The position numbers were made by a program, and so were the translations under genes. DNA of 35,694 nt from Dehalococcoidales bacterium (GTDB lineage: Bacteria; Chloroflexota; Dehalococcoidia; Dehalococcoidales; Fen-1064): assembly GCA_016783135.1 (NCBI GenBank), contig JADHXC010000019.1, forward strand, positions 1 through 35,694, in the 5' to 3' direction. Position 1 is the first letter of the stretch. The number at the start of each line of letters is the position of its first letter. The notes below the pieces were generated by a model, which was not told the origin of the DNA, did not search any database, and was given only the letters and a program-made list of their open reading frames with translations. Shown here one piece after another: positions 15,248 through 23,556 of the stretch.

Positions 15248-16417
15248 GTGAGACCTGAGGAACTGAGGGATTTTGAACTGACCGACAGCCAGAAGATGAT
15301 TAGGGCGATGGCCCGGGATTTTGCCCGAAAGGAGATTACGCCCAATGTGCAGCAGTGGGAAAAGGAAGGGCGTTACCCGAGAGATATTGTCACCAGGATG
15401 GGGGAGCTTGGTTTTCTGGGCGCCTTCATTTCGGAGGAATACGGTGGGGCCGGGCTTGACCATCTGAGCTACGGGATAATCTGCGAGGAAATAGCCTATG
15501 CCGACTGGGTATGCGCATCGATAATCTCTGTCCAGAACTCCCTGGTGGAGAACGGGATTCTCCATTTCGGGACCGAGGAGCAAAAGCAGCGCTACCTGAT
15601 ACCTCTGGCAAAGGGTGAGATGCAGGCCTCGTCTGCCCTGAGCGAGCCAAGCGGAGGAACGGACCTTGCCAGTCTTCAGACAACGGCTAAGCTGGACGGA
15701 GACCACTACGTCTTGAATGGGCAGAAGACCTTCTGCTCACACGCAAGTCATACCAACGTGTACTTCACTCTGGCTACCGTCGATAAGTCATTGGGACGTA
15801 AAGGCATCTGCGCCTTCCTGGTAGAGAACCCGTCGCCGGGTATGGAGGTCACTCCACTGAACATGAGCACCATGAAAAGGGGCAACATCGCCCAGATATT
15901 CTTTGATGACGTTCGTGTGCCCAAAGAGAACCTGCTCGGTGAAGAAGGGCAGGGAATGCGTATCGTGGGTGCAGACCTGGCCGTGGGCAGGTTTTCCGTG
16001 GCTGCCCGGTGCGTGGGTCAGGCGCAGGCCTGCCTGGATGCTGCCCTCAACTATGCCGCCCAGAGAGAGATATTCGGGAAGAAAGAGAGCGAGTTCCAGA
16101 TGGTCAAGCAGATGATAGCGGACATGGTCGTGTCAATAGATACGGCCCGCCTGCTGGTGTACCGGCTCGGCCGCCTGATGGATGCCAATGTCGGACGCCT
16201 CACTTCCATTGCTTCCGTGACGAAGCTCTATGCCAGTGAAGTTGCCACCAAAGCAGCACTGGACGCTATCCAGCTTCACGGTGGCTATGGCTTTGTTGAG
16301 GACTATGCCGTAGGGCGCTACCTGCTCGAGGCGAAGGTGCTCGAAGTGGGAGAAGGCAACAGCCAGTTGCACAGGGAAATCATCGCTGACTGGGCATTCG
16401 GGATTCGAGACTACTAG
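15248..16417 (+). CDS. Acyl-CoA dehydrogenase
   Basis: The 389-residue FAD enzyme has normal length and begins with GTG after AGGAGA. Domains are in the usual order: the N-terminal helical part (FARKEITPNVQQWEKEG), the FAD/substrate loop SALSEPSGGTDLASL, the middle beta domain, and the C-terminal helical domain with QREIFGKKESEFQ and AIQLHGGYGFVEDY. The catalytic base is likely E369 in EVGEGNSQLH. It introduces a trans double bond into an acyl-CoA and passes electrons to ETF; chain specificity is not clear. It is co-transcribed with the crotonase gene upstream. Confidence 0.94.
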   Translation: MRPEELRDFELTDSQKMIRAMARDFARKEITPNVQQWEKEGRYPRDIVTRMGELGFLGAFISEEYGGAGLDHLSYGIICEEIAYADWVCASIISVQNSLVENGILHFGTEEQKQRYLIPLAKGEMQASSALSEPSGGTDLASLQTTAKLDGDHYVLNGQKTFCSHASHTNVYFTLATVDKSLGRKGICAFLVENPSPGMEVTPLNMSTMKRGNIAQIFFDDVRVPKENLLGEEGQGMRIVGADLAVGRFSVAARCVGQAQACLDAALNYAAQREIFGKKESEFQMVKQMIADMVVSIDTARLLVYRLGRLMDANVGRLTSIASVTKLYASEVATKAALDAIQLHGGYGFVEDYAVGRYLLEAKVLEVGEGNSQLHREIIADWAFGIRDY

Positions 16418-16501
16418 CAGGGTGTCCGAGTAAGCCCACACTCCCGTCTTGACCGATACCGATATCGGTAAAATGCCGACAGAGGAAGATGTGTTTGAAC
16501 G

Positions 16502-16574
16502 TGAGCCGCGAAGGACTCGAACCTTCAACCTGCTGATTAAGAGTCAGCTGCTCTGCCAGTTGAGCTAGCGGCCC
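16502..16574 (-). tRNA. tRNA-Lys (anticodon CUU)
   Basis: The minus strand folds into a complete 73-nt cloverleaf. The acceptor arm is GGGCCGC/GCGGCTC with one G-U pair; then come the D arm GCTC/GAGC, the anticodon arm GCTGA-CTCTTAA-TCAGC with CTT at positions 34-36 (lysine, AAG codons), and the T arm GAAGG-TTCGAGT-CCTTC. The discriminator base is A. CCA is not encoded. Confidence 0.97.
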
Positions 16575-16586
16575 ACATGCTATTCC

Positions 16587-16616
16587 AGTTTAGCAAATAC
16601 TCTTATCTTAGTGCAA
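16587..16616 (-). promoter_or_regulatory. Promoter of tRNA-Lys
   Basis: On the minus strand TTGCAC (plus 16611-16616), 18 nt and TAAACT (plus 16587-16592) lie 12 nt before the first base of the tRNA, the expected arrangement for a tRNA promoter. Confidence 0.5.
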
Positions 16617-16689
16617 CGGTGCCCGGATACTGGGCTAGCAGCCACGTGGCACCAAGGCTACAAGAGGCAGTTGCAAACAGCTTCTATGA

Positions 16690-16956
16690 AGCAATGGCAT
16701 AGTCAAAGACCGGGAAACTCTGTATAATTCCATTATTGCTCATCTGTCTCAAGGGATTGAGTTGTCACCACTGCAGGAAGAAGCATTAGCTACGGCTAAG
16801 TGGGCCATAGATAACCATTTTATCTCTCGGCAGACTTACGAAAAGAAAATCAGGTGGTTTGAGTAAGACCCTGGCAGGATGCTGGAGGACTACCTTCTCA
16901 TCTTCAGCCAGGCTCAGGATTCCCGTGAAGTCCGAGACTACCAGGAGGCACGGTAG
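16690..16956 (+). pseudogene. Open frame interrupted by TAA; small ORFs or gene remnant
   Basis: One frame reads protein-like text: VKDRETLYNSIIAHLSQGIE, then LSPLQEEALATAKWAIDNHF and ISRQTYEKKIRWFE, a TAA (16864-16866), then DPGRMLEDYLLIFSQAQDSR ending at TAG 16954. A TTG at 16762 after AAGGGA could start a 34-residue peptide, and the ATG at 16879 a 25-residue one. I do not recognise a family. It may be a decayed gene or two short peptides ahead of the synthetase gene. The rest of 16618-16689 shows nothing recognisable. Confidence 0.3.
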
Positions 16957-16976
16957 CTGTGCCGCAGGAGCAGACC

Positions 16977-18929
16977 ATGAAGACCCCGATATGGCAGCCG
17001 TCAGAAGAGCGGAAGAGAAATACCAACATGACCGGATTCATGGATTTCGTCAGTAAACGATACGGTAAAGGACTATGCTCCTACGATGAACTGTATGACT
17101 GGTCCGTAACCAGTCCCGCCGATTTCTGGGCTTCGGCGTGGGATTACGTTGAGATTAAGGCTTCAGAACGCTGCGATACCGTGATAGTCCCCGCCGAGCA
17201 TATGATGTACACCAGATGGTTCCGGGGCGCGCGACTCAACTTCGCGGAGAACCTGCTCCGGTACCGTGACCACCGGACGGCCCTTGTCTTCAAGGGCGAA
17301 GCCCAGGAGGCGGTAAGGATAACGTACGCGGAGCTCTATGACAGTGTAGCCCGCCTGGCCAGGTCTCTGCGGCAGATGGGCATCAGGCCCGGCGACCGAA
17401 TAGCCGGATTCATGCCGAATATGATAGAAACGGTTGTCGCCATGCTGGCCAGTACCAGTATTGGCGCTGTCTGGTCGTCCTGTTCCCCGGATTTCGGCAT
17501 CAAGGGTGTGCTGGACCGGTTCCGGCAGGTAGAGCCCAGGGTCCTCTTTACGGCTAATGGATACTCCTACAGTGGCAAGGCGTTTGATTCCCTGGAACGA
17601 GTTGCCGATATCTTGAGAGAACTCCCATCTGTCGAGAGAGTCGTAGTCGTTCCCTATACTGAGAAGGACCCCGATATCAAGCGCGTCCCGAAGTCCATCG
17701 GCTATGAGGACTTCCTGTCGCGGGAGAGAGGGCTTGAGATTGCGTTTGAACAGCTCCCCTTTGACCATCCCCTGTACATCATGTACACCTCAGGAACGAC
17801 TGGCCTGCCCAAGTGCATGGTCCAGGGGGCAGGCGGTGTACTTCTCAACCAGTTGAAGGAGTTGAAACTCCATACTGATGTCAGGCGTGAAGACACCATC
17901 TTTTACTTCACCACCTGTGGCTGGATGATGTGGAACTGGCTGGTATGTTCCCTGGGACTGGGTGCTACCGTGGTACTCTTCGACGGTTCGCCGTTCTATC
18001 CTGATGCAGGCGTACTCTGGAAGCTGGCCCAGGAAGAGAAGATGACCATCTTCGGTACCAGCGCCAGGTACCTCGGCGAGATTGAGAACCGCGGTGTGAA
18101 GCCGGGTACGGAGTATGCCCTGGGCCATTTGAAAATACTCCTCTCCACGGGCTCTCCCTTACCGGCAGAGGGCTTTGAGTTTGTGTACCGGAACATCAAG
18201 AGTGACGTACTCCTGTCATCCATCTCGGGTGGCACTGATATCAATGGCTGTTTCCTTGCCGGGAATCCCATCGTACCGGTCTATGCTGGCGAGCTTCAGT
18301 GTCGCGGCCTGGGGATGAATGTGCAGGCGTTTGACCCGGAGGGTAATTCAGTGGTGGGGCAGAAGGGTGAGCTGGTCTGCACCGCTTCCGCACCTTCGAT
18401 GCCTGTCCGCTTCTGGAACGACGAAAGTAATGAGAAATACAGGAACGCCTATTTTGACGTTTACCCGAACGTATGGACCCACGGAGATTACATTGAAATC
18501 ACGGAAAGGGGTGGTGCCATCATCTACGGCCGCTCCGACGCAGTCCTGAATCCGGGAGGGGTCAGGATTGGCACCGCCGAGATATATCGCCAGGTAGAGG
18601 GCCTCGACGAAGTCGAGGATAGTGTTGTCGTGGGGCAAAGGTGGGAAAACGATACCCGTATTATCTTGTTTGTGAAGTTGGCCGAAGGGGTGTCTTTGAC
18701 CGAGGACCTTATCAAGAAGATAAGAGACACCATCAGGCGGAACACCACGCCCCGTCACGTCCCTGCCAGGGTAATAGCTGTTGATGATATCCCCTATACT
18801 ATCAACATGAAGAAGGTCGAGAAGGCGGTCGTAAACGTCATTCACAATGAGCCTGTGCCTAATCTGGATGCGCTGGCCAACCCGGAGTCTTTGGAATACT
18901 ACCGGGATATCGAAGAGTTGAAGACGTAA
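16977..18929 (+). CDS. aacS: Acetoacetyl-CoA synthetase (acetoacetate-CoA ligase)
   Basis: This 650-residue ANL-superfamily enzyme activates acetoacetate, or a similar short oxo-acid, with ATP and CoA. It has the N-terminal ACS cap (FWASAWDYVEIKAS, RWFRGARLNFAENLL), the P-loop YTSGTTGLPKCMVQG, the A5-like ISGGTDINGCF, which is typical of acetoacetyl-CoA synthetases, and the hinge/A8 region YGRSDAVLNPGGVRIG. The likely catalytic lysine is in NMKKVEKAV near the C-terminus. Length agrees with the family. A GTG at 16959 is possible, but CAGGAG lies 7 nt before ATG 16977. It leads a three-gene run with a crotonase and an HMG-CoA-lyase-like gene, consistent with ketone-body or branched acyl-CoA metabolism. 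Confidence 0.92.
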   Translation: MKTPIWQPSEERKRNTNMTGFMDFVSKRYGKGLCSYDELYDWSVTSPADFWASAWDYVEIKASERCDTVIVPAEHMMYTRWFRGARLNFAENLLRYRDHRTALVFKGEAQEAVRITYAELYDSVARLARSLRQMGIRPGDRIAGFMPNMIETVVAMLASTSIGAVWSSCSPDFGIKGVLDRFRQVEPRVLFTANGYSYSGKAFDSLERVADILRELPSVERVVVVPYTEKDPDIKRVPKSIGYEDFLSRERGLEIAFEQLPFDHPLYIMYTSGTTGLPKCMVQGAGGVLLNQLKELKLHTDVRREDTIFYFTTCGWMMWNWLVCSLGLGATVVLFDGSPFYPDAGVLWKLAQEEKMTIFGTSARYLGEIENRGVKPGTEYALGHLKILLSTGSPLPAEGFEFVYRNIKSDVLLSSISGGTDINGCFLAGNPIVPVYAGELQCRGLGMNVQAFDPEGNSVVGQKGELVCTASAPSMPVRFWNDESNEKYRNAYFDVYPNVWTHGDYIEITERGGAIIYGRSDAVLNPGGVRIGTAEIYRQVEGLDEVEDSVVVGQRWENDTRIILFVKLAEGVSLTEDLIKKIRDTIRRNTTPRHVPARVIAVDDIPYTINMKKVEKAVVNVIHNEPVPNLDALANPESLEYYRDIEELKT

Positions 18930-18962
18930 CCGAAACACTCCCACGTGGTGAAGGAGAAACAC

Positions 18963-19757
18963 ATGAGCTACAATACCATCCTGGTAGAACGGAAAGGCGC
19001 TGTGGGCATTATCAGGTTGAACCGGCCTGAGAAACGCAATGCCATGAACGCCGAACTTATTGACGAAGCAGTCCATGCCCTGCAGGACCTTGATGCTGCC
19101 CCTGAAGTCAACGTTATTGTCATTATGAGCACTCACCCGCGGGTCTTCTGCGCCGGGAGAGACCTGGAGGAGGGCTCATCGGAGACAGCTACCAACATCG
19201 CCAGGCAGCGTGAGATATCCAACGGCCCGGCCTCACTGTTTCTCACTATCCGTTCGCTGAGAAAGGTCGTCATCGCCGGCGTAAACGGCTATGCGCTGGC
19301 CGGTGGTACCGGTCTGGCCGTCTGGTGCGACCTGGCCGTCGCTGCCGAAGATGCCATCTTCGGGCTTCCCGAAGCGAATGTCGGTCTGTTCCCTTCGGTG
19401 GTTGTCCCGGCCCTGGGGTACAATACCGCCAGTGCCAAGAAATGCCTGGAGCTTATCCTGACCGGAGACAGGATAGACGCTCACGCGGCTGAGCGGCTGG
19501 GCCTGGTGAACATGGTTGTACCGGCCGAAAAGCTGGAAGAAGCAACGCTGGAGCTGGCCGGGAAGATTGCCGGTAAAAGCCCCACGACGCTGCAGGTTGC
19601 CAAGAAGACCTTCTATAACATGCTGAATATGGAGTACACCCAGGCAACGAGGTATGGCGTGGAGATAACCAGCCTGCTTGCCGTCAGCCAGGACGGGATG
19701 GAAGGCCAGCGCGCCTTCCTGGAAAAAAGACCGCCGCAGTGGAAGAAAACAGCCTGA
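18963..19757 (+). CDS. Enoyl-CoA hydratase/isomerase family protein
   Basis: The 264-residue crotonase-fold protein starts MSYNTILVERKGAVGIIRLN. AAGGAG stands a few bases before ATG 18963, preferred over a GTG at 18945. It carries the oxyanion-hole segments RVFCAGRDLEE and AGVNGYALAGGTGLAVWCD. One catalytic glutamate position is kept (FGLPEANVGLFPS), while the second falls at a serine. It lies 33 nt after the acetoacetyl-CoA synthetase gene and 43 nt before the HMG-CoA-lyase-like gene, so it is part of that operon. Substrate unknown; methylglutaconyl-CoA hydratase would fit the neighbours but is only a guess. Confidence 0.9.
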   Translation: MSYNTILVERKGAVGIIRLNRPEKRNAMNAELIDEAVHALQDLDAAPEVNVIVIMSTHPRVFCAGRDLEEGSSETATNIARQREISNGPASLFLTIRSLRKVVIAGVNGYALAGGTGLAVWCDLAVAAEDAIFGLPEANVGLFPSVVVPALGYNTASAKKCLELILTGDRIDAHAAERLGLVNMVVPAEKLEEATLELAGKIAGKSPTTLQVAKKTFYNMLNMEYTQATRYGVEITSLLAVSQDGMEGQRAFLEKRPPQWKKTA

Positions 19758-19800
19758 CGATAGCTTTGCGGTCTGATGACAATCAGGAGGAAAGAGACCC

Positions 19801-20802
19801 GTGAAAGAGTTGAACCTGCCTAAAATAGTGGATTTATCCGAGTTGGTGCCCCGGGAAGGAGCCCAGCATCATGAGAAGTTCATATCTACCGACGCCAAAG
19901 TGTGGATGGTTCATGCTGCCATCGACTGCGGTTTCAAGCGTTTGGAGGCCACCAACTTCGCCAATCCACGGCGCTTGCCCCAGTTCCGCGATGCCCATGA
20001 AGTGATGAGGCGGATTGACAGTGAGGCCAGGAAGGGCGTTGAAATCACGGCGGTAACAATTACCGATAGAGGTATCAAAGAAGCGGTAAAGGCCAGGCAG
20101 GAAGGGTACGGCCCTGACCGGATTCTCAATATGATGTCCACCAGCGAAGCTCACAACCTGAGAAACGCCGGTCTGACCCATGACGAACACTGGAAGAGGG
20201 TTAAGGAGTGGGTAGACCTTACCCATGACAACGGAATGAAGATAAACGGTTGCGTGAGCACTATCTGGGGCTGCCCAATCAAGGGGCCCATGCCGATGAA
20301 CCTGGGATGGGAGTTTGCTGAAAGGTTCCTGGAGGCCGGTACCGACGACATCGAGCACGCCGACCATGACGGACAGGCCACGCCGGACAGTGTCTACCGG
20401 TATTTTACCGAGGTGCTGGAACGGATGCCGGACCCCTCAAAGCACGTTTTTCATCATCACATGACGCGCGGTTGGGGTCTGGCCAATGTCCTGGCAGCCA
20501 TGCAGGCGGGCATAGTCCGGTTCGAAAGCAGCTTCGGCGGTACCGGTGGCCAACCGGCTAACTTCGTGGATGATACTCCGGTCCCCGGTACAGGCTCGTA
20601 TTACTACGCCGACCCGACGCAGGCAGGCCTGGTCCCCACTGAAGACCTTGTGGTGATGCTGGACGGAATGGGAATCGAGCACGGGCTGGATGTGGATAAG
20701 GTCCTGGATACAGGTAAGGTTGTTGAGCGGATACTCGGGCAGCGGCTGCGTTCTCAGTCCATAACCACGGGTCGGATACCCAGAGGCTCCACCGGCTACT
20801 AG
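19801..20802 (+). CDS. HMG-CoA lyase-like protein (DRE-TIM metallolyase family), atypical
   Basis: The 333-residue TIM-barrel protein begins with GTG after a strong AGGAGG. It shows the HMGL/LeuA superfamily layout: the first strand LSELVPREGAQ, the CGFKRLEATNF segment, and metal ligands in HHHMTRGWGLAN (H218, H220; N229). Two features differ from true HMG-CoA lyases: the RDGLQ motif has glutamate instead of the metal-binding aspartate (R18-E19), and the catalytic cysteine of the GGCPYA loop is missing (SFGGTGGQPANF). It therefore probably cleaves or condenses another acyl-CoA or oxo-acid substrate. It closes the acetoacetyl-CoA synthetase operon. Confidence 0.82.
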   Translation: MKELNLPKIVDLSELVPREGAQHHEKFISTDAKVWMVHAAIDCGFKRLEATNFANPRRLPQFRDAHEVMRRIDSEARKGVEITAVTITDRGIKEAVKARQEGYGPDRILNMMSTSEAHNLRNAGLTHDEHWKRVKEWVDLTHDNGMKINGCVSTIWGCPIKGPMPMNLGWEFAERFLEAGTDDIEHADHDGQATPDSVYRYFTEVLERMPDPSKHVFHHHMTRGWGLANVLAAMQAGIVRFESSFGGTGGQPANFVDDTPVPGTGSYYYADPTQAGLVPTEDLVVMLDGMGIEHGLDVDKVLDTGKVVERILGQRLRSQSITTGRIPRGSTGY

Positions 20803-20844
20803 TTACCTTGTTGTAGAAACACCAGCTAATATGTTCCGTGGGGT

Positions 20845-20979
20845 GAGACCCTTCGCTACGCTCAGGGTGACACGCCGTTGACATGTCATTCTGAGCTTCC
20901 CTCGCAGTGACAATCCCTCACCACTGTCATTGCGAGGAAGTGTGCCGACGTTTCGTCGGCCCGGTGACGAAGCAATCTC
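20845..20979. repeat. Dispersed intergenic repeat remnants
   Basis: Between two convergent genes lies sequence of the kind often scattered through bacterial genomes: CTTCGCTACGCTCAGGGTGA, TGTCATTCTGAGC, TGTCATTGCGAGG and GACGAAGCAATCTC. The arms 20860-20872 and 20884-20896 are inverted copies matching at 11 of 13 bases. GCCGACG-TTT-CGTCGGC (20944-20960) is a perfect hairpin. No coding sequence is seen in 20803-21035. Confidence 0.6.
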
Positions 20980-21035
20980 AGCACTGCATAGTCTCCAGTG
21001 TAACGACCCTATCCCCTGCCATACCCCCCTTGGCT

Positions 21036-21572
21036 TCATACGGCCTGGCTTGCCGCCTTCTCAGCGCATGGGATACACGACGTTTTGTCGCCTATGTCTC
21101 TCGTACGGGTTTCCATGACACTCTCACCGCAGAACGCACATTGCACGGACTCCACGATTCTGGCAGGCTCAGGCTCATCGATGCGTACTTCCTTAAGTGA
21201 CACGACGTCCTCCTCCGGGGCGGATAGCAGCCATTCGATGAACCGGTCTCTGTCTTTGCGAGCATTCTCGGAAACATTGCGGGGACTGAAGACAACGCGC
21301 ACGCCTCTCCCGGAGTTGCGACTGTACAGTGTATAGACCTGCTTCCCGTAGTCCCTGAAAATGAGGTTACCCTTGCCGAATGTGCAGCCGGAGAGACACT
21401 GCAGGGCGTCCACTCCGCAGGCGTCATTCTCCACGATTGCCACGATTTCCTCATCCGCCGCTCTGGAGTCCGACAGAACGGCCAGCGCCGCCTGTGACAT
21501 CCGGTACCCGATTGCCAGCCCGGGGCAGCTATGACCGTGGAAGGCAATCAGGTCTTCATAGATTGGATTCAT
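21036..21572 (-). CDS. FmdE-like protein (formylmethanofuran dehydrogenase subunit E family)
   Basis: The 178-residue protein has the FmdE signature near its start (IAFHGHSCPGLAIGYRM), with likely metal ligands H12, H14 and C16, and a second conserved cysteine segment NDACGVDALQCLSGCTFG. A C-terminal zinc ribbon follows (CAFCGES ... CIPC). GGAGG lies 8 nt before the ATG. In methanogens the family is associated with formylmethanofuran dehydrogenase. In bacteria without that enzyme its role is unsettled; metal or molybdopterin handling has been suggested. It lies downstream of leuC on the same strand but is separated by repeat sequence. Confidence 0.88.
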   Translation of the reverse strand: MNPIYEDLIAFHGHSCPGLAIGYRMSQAALAVLSDSRAADEEIVAIVENDACGVDALQCLSGCTFGKGNLIFRDYGKQVYTLYSRNSGRGVRVVFSPRNVSENARKDRDRFIEWLLSAPEEDVVSLKEVRIDEPEPARIVESVQCAFCGESVMETRTRDIGDKTSCIPCAEKAASQAV

Positions 21573-21616
21573 CTTCTCAGTCCTCCCGTTTCCATTCAGT
21601 CATGTACGGACCCCAT

Positions 21617-21700
21617 CCCCGTGCGGCCCATCTGGGCCGCCTCCCCCTTCCCCTTGAAGGGGAAGGGGGATAACAGGTTAGAGAGGCGAAGCCTCTCTAA
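21617..21700. repeat. Copy B of the dispersed repeat plus a perfect 10-bp hairpin after leuC
   Basis: 21617-21670 is the second copy of the element at 10249-10304, ending in a near-perfect hairpin (TCCCCCTTCCCC / GGGGAAGGGGGA). TTAGAGAGGC-GAA-GCCTCTCTAA (21678-21700) lies 6 nt beyond the leuC stop. Without a T-run it is only a weak candidate terminator for leuC. Confidence 0.6.
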
Positions 21701-21706
21701 GACTCC

Positions 21707-22963
21707 CTAAGAGATTATCTCCGTTGGACTGGAAATCCGGCCCGTCACAGCACTGGCAGCGGCTACTGCCGGGCCGGCCAGATAGACCTCTGATTTGGGG
21801 CTGCCCATCCTGCCGACGAAGTTGCGGTTGGTGGTGGAGACGCAGCGCTCCCCCTCAGCGAGGATTCCCATGTAACCACCCAGGCACGGGCCGCAGGTCG
21901 GCGTGCTGACCACGGCACCGGCGCGGATGAAGGTCTCGATAAGGCCCTCTTTGAGCGCATCGAGGTACACCTGCTGGGTGCCGGGGATGACGATGCAACG
22001 TATCCTGGGGTGTACCTTCCTGCCTTCAAGAACGCGGGCGGCAGTCCGGAGGTCGCTGAGCCGGCCGTTGGTGCAACTGCCGATAACGGCCTGGTCAATC
22101 TCGATGTCTCCCACTTCACTCACCGGCTGCGCGTTGGATGGCAGGTGGGGCAGGGCGACTTGCGGCTCCAGGGAAGAGACATCGTACTCGATGGTCCGGG
22201 CATACTCGGCATCGTCGTCTGGTTCGTAGACGGTGTAGGGGCGCCGGGCGCGCGACTTCACGTATTCCAGGGTCTTCTCATCGACGTGGAAGATGCCCGC
22301 CTTGCCCCCGGCCTCGATTGCCATGTTGGACATGGTGAACCGACCGTCCATGGGCAGGGTGTCGATTGCCTCGCCGGTGAACTCCAGGGCGGCGTACAGG
22401 GCACCGTCCACGCCTATCTGCCCGATGGTGTACAGGATGAGGTCCTTGCCGCCGACCCACTCCCCGAGTTCTCCGTGGTATACAAGTTTGATGGTCGGTG
22501 GCACCTTCATCCAGATATCGCCGGTAGCCATTGCGGCGGCGATGTCGGTCGACCCCATGCCGGTGGCGAAGGCTCCCACGGCACCGTAGGTGCAGGTGTG
22601 CGAATCGGCCCCGATAATGACATCACCGGGCACCACCAGACCCTGCTCGGGCAGGAGCACGTGCTCGATACCCATCTGCCCGACATCGTAGTGCGGTATT
22701 CCCTGTTCGCGACAGAAGTCGCGCATGACCTTGGCCTGCTCGGCGGAGTTGATGTCCTTGTTGGGTACGTAGTGGTCGGCCACCATGACTATCTTATCGG
22801 GTTCAGCAACCTTGCTCAGCCCGAGGCGCCGGAACTCCCGTATCGATATCGGGGCGGTGATGTCGTTGGCCAGGATGACGTCCACCCGGACGTTAACAAA
22901 CTCACCCGGGCTCACTCTCTCCCTGTCCGTATGGGCAGCCAGTACCTTTTCTATAAGCGTCAA
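21707..22963 (-). CDS. leuC: 3-isopropylmalate dehydratase, large subunit
   Basis: The 418-residue aconitase-family subunit isomerises isopropylmalate in leucine synthesis. Cluster-binding cysteines are visible in VIGSCTNGR and PTCGPCLGG, and the substrate motif GADSHTCTYGAVGAFATGMGS is intact. The length and HacA-like pattern fit the shorter archaeal/bacterial LeuC2 type. The start is TTG after GAGGAG (spacing 7). It needs a separate small subunit, LeuD, which is normally adjacent but is absent here: the next minus-strand gene is fmdE-like. A cupin gene lies 34 nt upstream. Confidence 0.94.
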   Translation of the reverse strand: MTLIEKVLAAHTDRERVSPGEFVNVRVDVILANDITAPISIREFRRLGLSKVAEPDKIVMVADHYVPNKDINSAEQAKVMRDFCREQGIPHYDVGQMGIEHVLLPEQGLVVPGDVIIGADSHTCTYGAVGAFATGMGSTDIAAAMATGDIWMKVPPTIKLVYHGELGEWVGGKDLILYTIGQIGVDGALYAALEFTGEAIDTLPMDGRFTMSNMAIEAGGKAGIFHVDEKTLEYVKSRARRPYTVYEPDDDAEYARTIEYDVSSLEPQVALPHLPSNAQPVSEVGDIEIDQAVIGSCTNGRLSDLRTAARVLEGRKVHPRIRCIVIPGTQQVYLDALKEGLIETFIRAGAVVSTPTCGPCLGGYMGILAEGERCVSTTNRNFVGRMGSPKSEVYLAGPAVAAASAVTGRISSPTEIIS

Positions 22964-22997
22964 TCGTGGCTCCTCTCATCCGGCACGAAATCGGGCA

Positions 22998-23525
22998 CTA
23001 GCCCTTCATCCGCTCCAGTTCCTGCTCTATCTGTTGCCGGGTCTCCCCGGTTAGGCCGGGTAGCTCCAGCGTCTTCCTCCTGAAGTCCTCAAGCCCGCCC
23101 GGCAGCGGGACCGGTGCTCTCTCATCCATGTCCTGCGCCCTGCCCTGAGTCGTGAATCTGAGGACGATAATGCGGCTGTTCTTCCTGACGAAGAGGGTGT
23201 GGCTCAGTCCGGGAGGGAAGACCACCAGGTCCCCCCATTCGGAGAGAAGCCTGGTCTGTATTCTGCCGGTATCGTCCCAGGCGCAGGCTTCAACCTCACC
23301 ATCCAGGAGCATGACCGCCTCGTGCAGGGTGGCGTGTCGGTGTCCCGCCTGAAGCTGCGGCGTCAGTTCGGCGTCATGAAGCAACAGACCTTCTACTTCG
23401 TGCCTGATTCTTCTACTGATACCTCGCCACGTCGCGTTCTCACCTTCAAGCAACTCCAGTCCTTCGGTGCCTTTCCGGAACAGGAATAGCCGTGCTTCGG
23501 ACGGCGGATCACCCCGCTTCGTCAT
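22998..23525 (-). CDS. Cupin-domain protein
   Basis: The 175-residue protein has a central small beta-barrel with cupin-like motifs: AGHRHATLHEAVMLLDGEVE (possible metal ligands H-x-H and E) and WGDLVVFPPGLSHTLFV (second motif with His). A charged C-terminal helix follows (GETRQQIEQELERMKG). It could be a sensor, isomerase or small dioxygenase; nothing more specific is visible. It sits between a membrane protein gene and leuC, within the leucine cluster and on the same strand. Confidence 0.7.
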   Translation of the reverse strand: MTKRGDPPSEARLFLFRKGTEGLELLEGENATWRGISRRIRHEVEGLLLHDAELTPQLQAGHRHATLHEAVMLLDGEVEACAWDDTGRIQTRLLSEWGDLVVFPPGLSHTLFVRKNSRIIVLRFTTQGRAQDMDERAPVPLPGGLEDFRRKTLELPGLTGETRQQIEQELERMKG

Positions 23526-23556
23526 CGGTCATACCCGGTCACAGTCATTCTTCCTC

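Noticed and set aside
16458-16469. Palindrome ACCGATATCGGT between the acyl-CoA dehydrogenase gene and the tRNA as an operator
   Set aside because: It is isolated, between the 3' ends of two converging genes, and no promoter of either strand is near.
16864-16866. Recoding at the TAA inside 16690-16956
   Set aside because: TAA is not a selenocysteine codon and there is no family evidence for read-through.
22010-23083. 357-codon plus-strand ORF
   Set aside because: Antisense shadow of leuC and the cupin gene.
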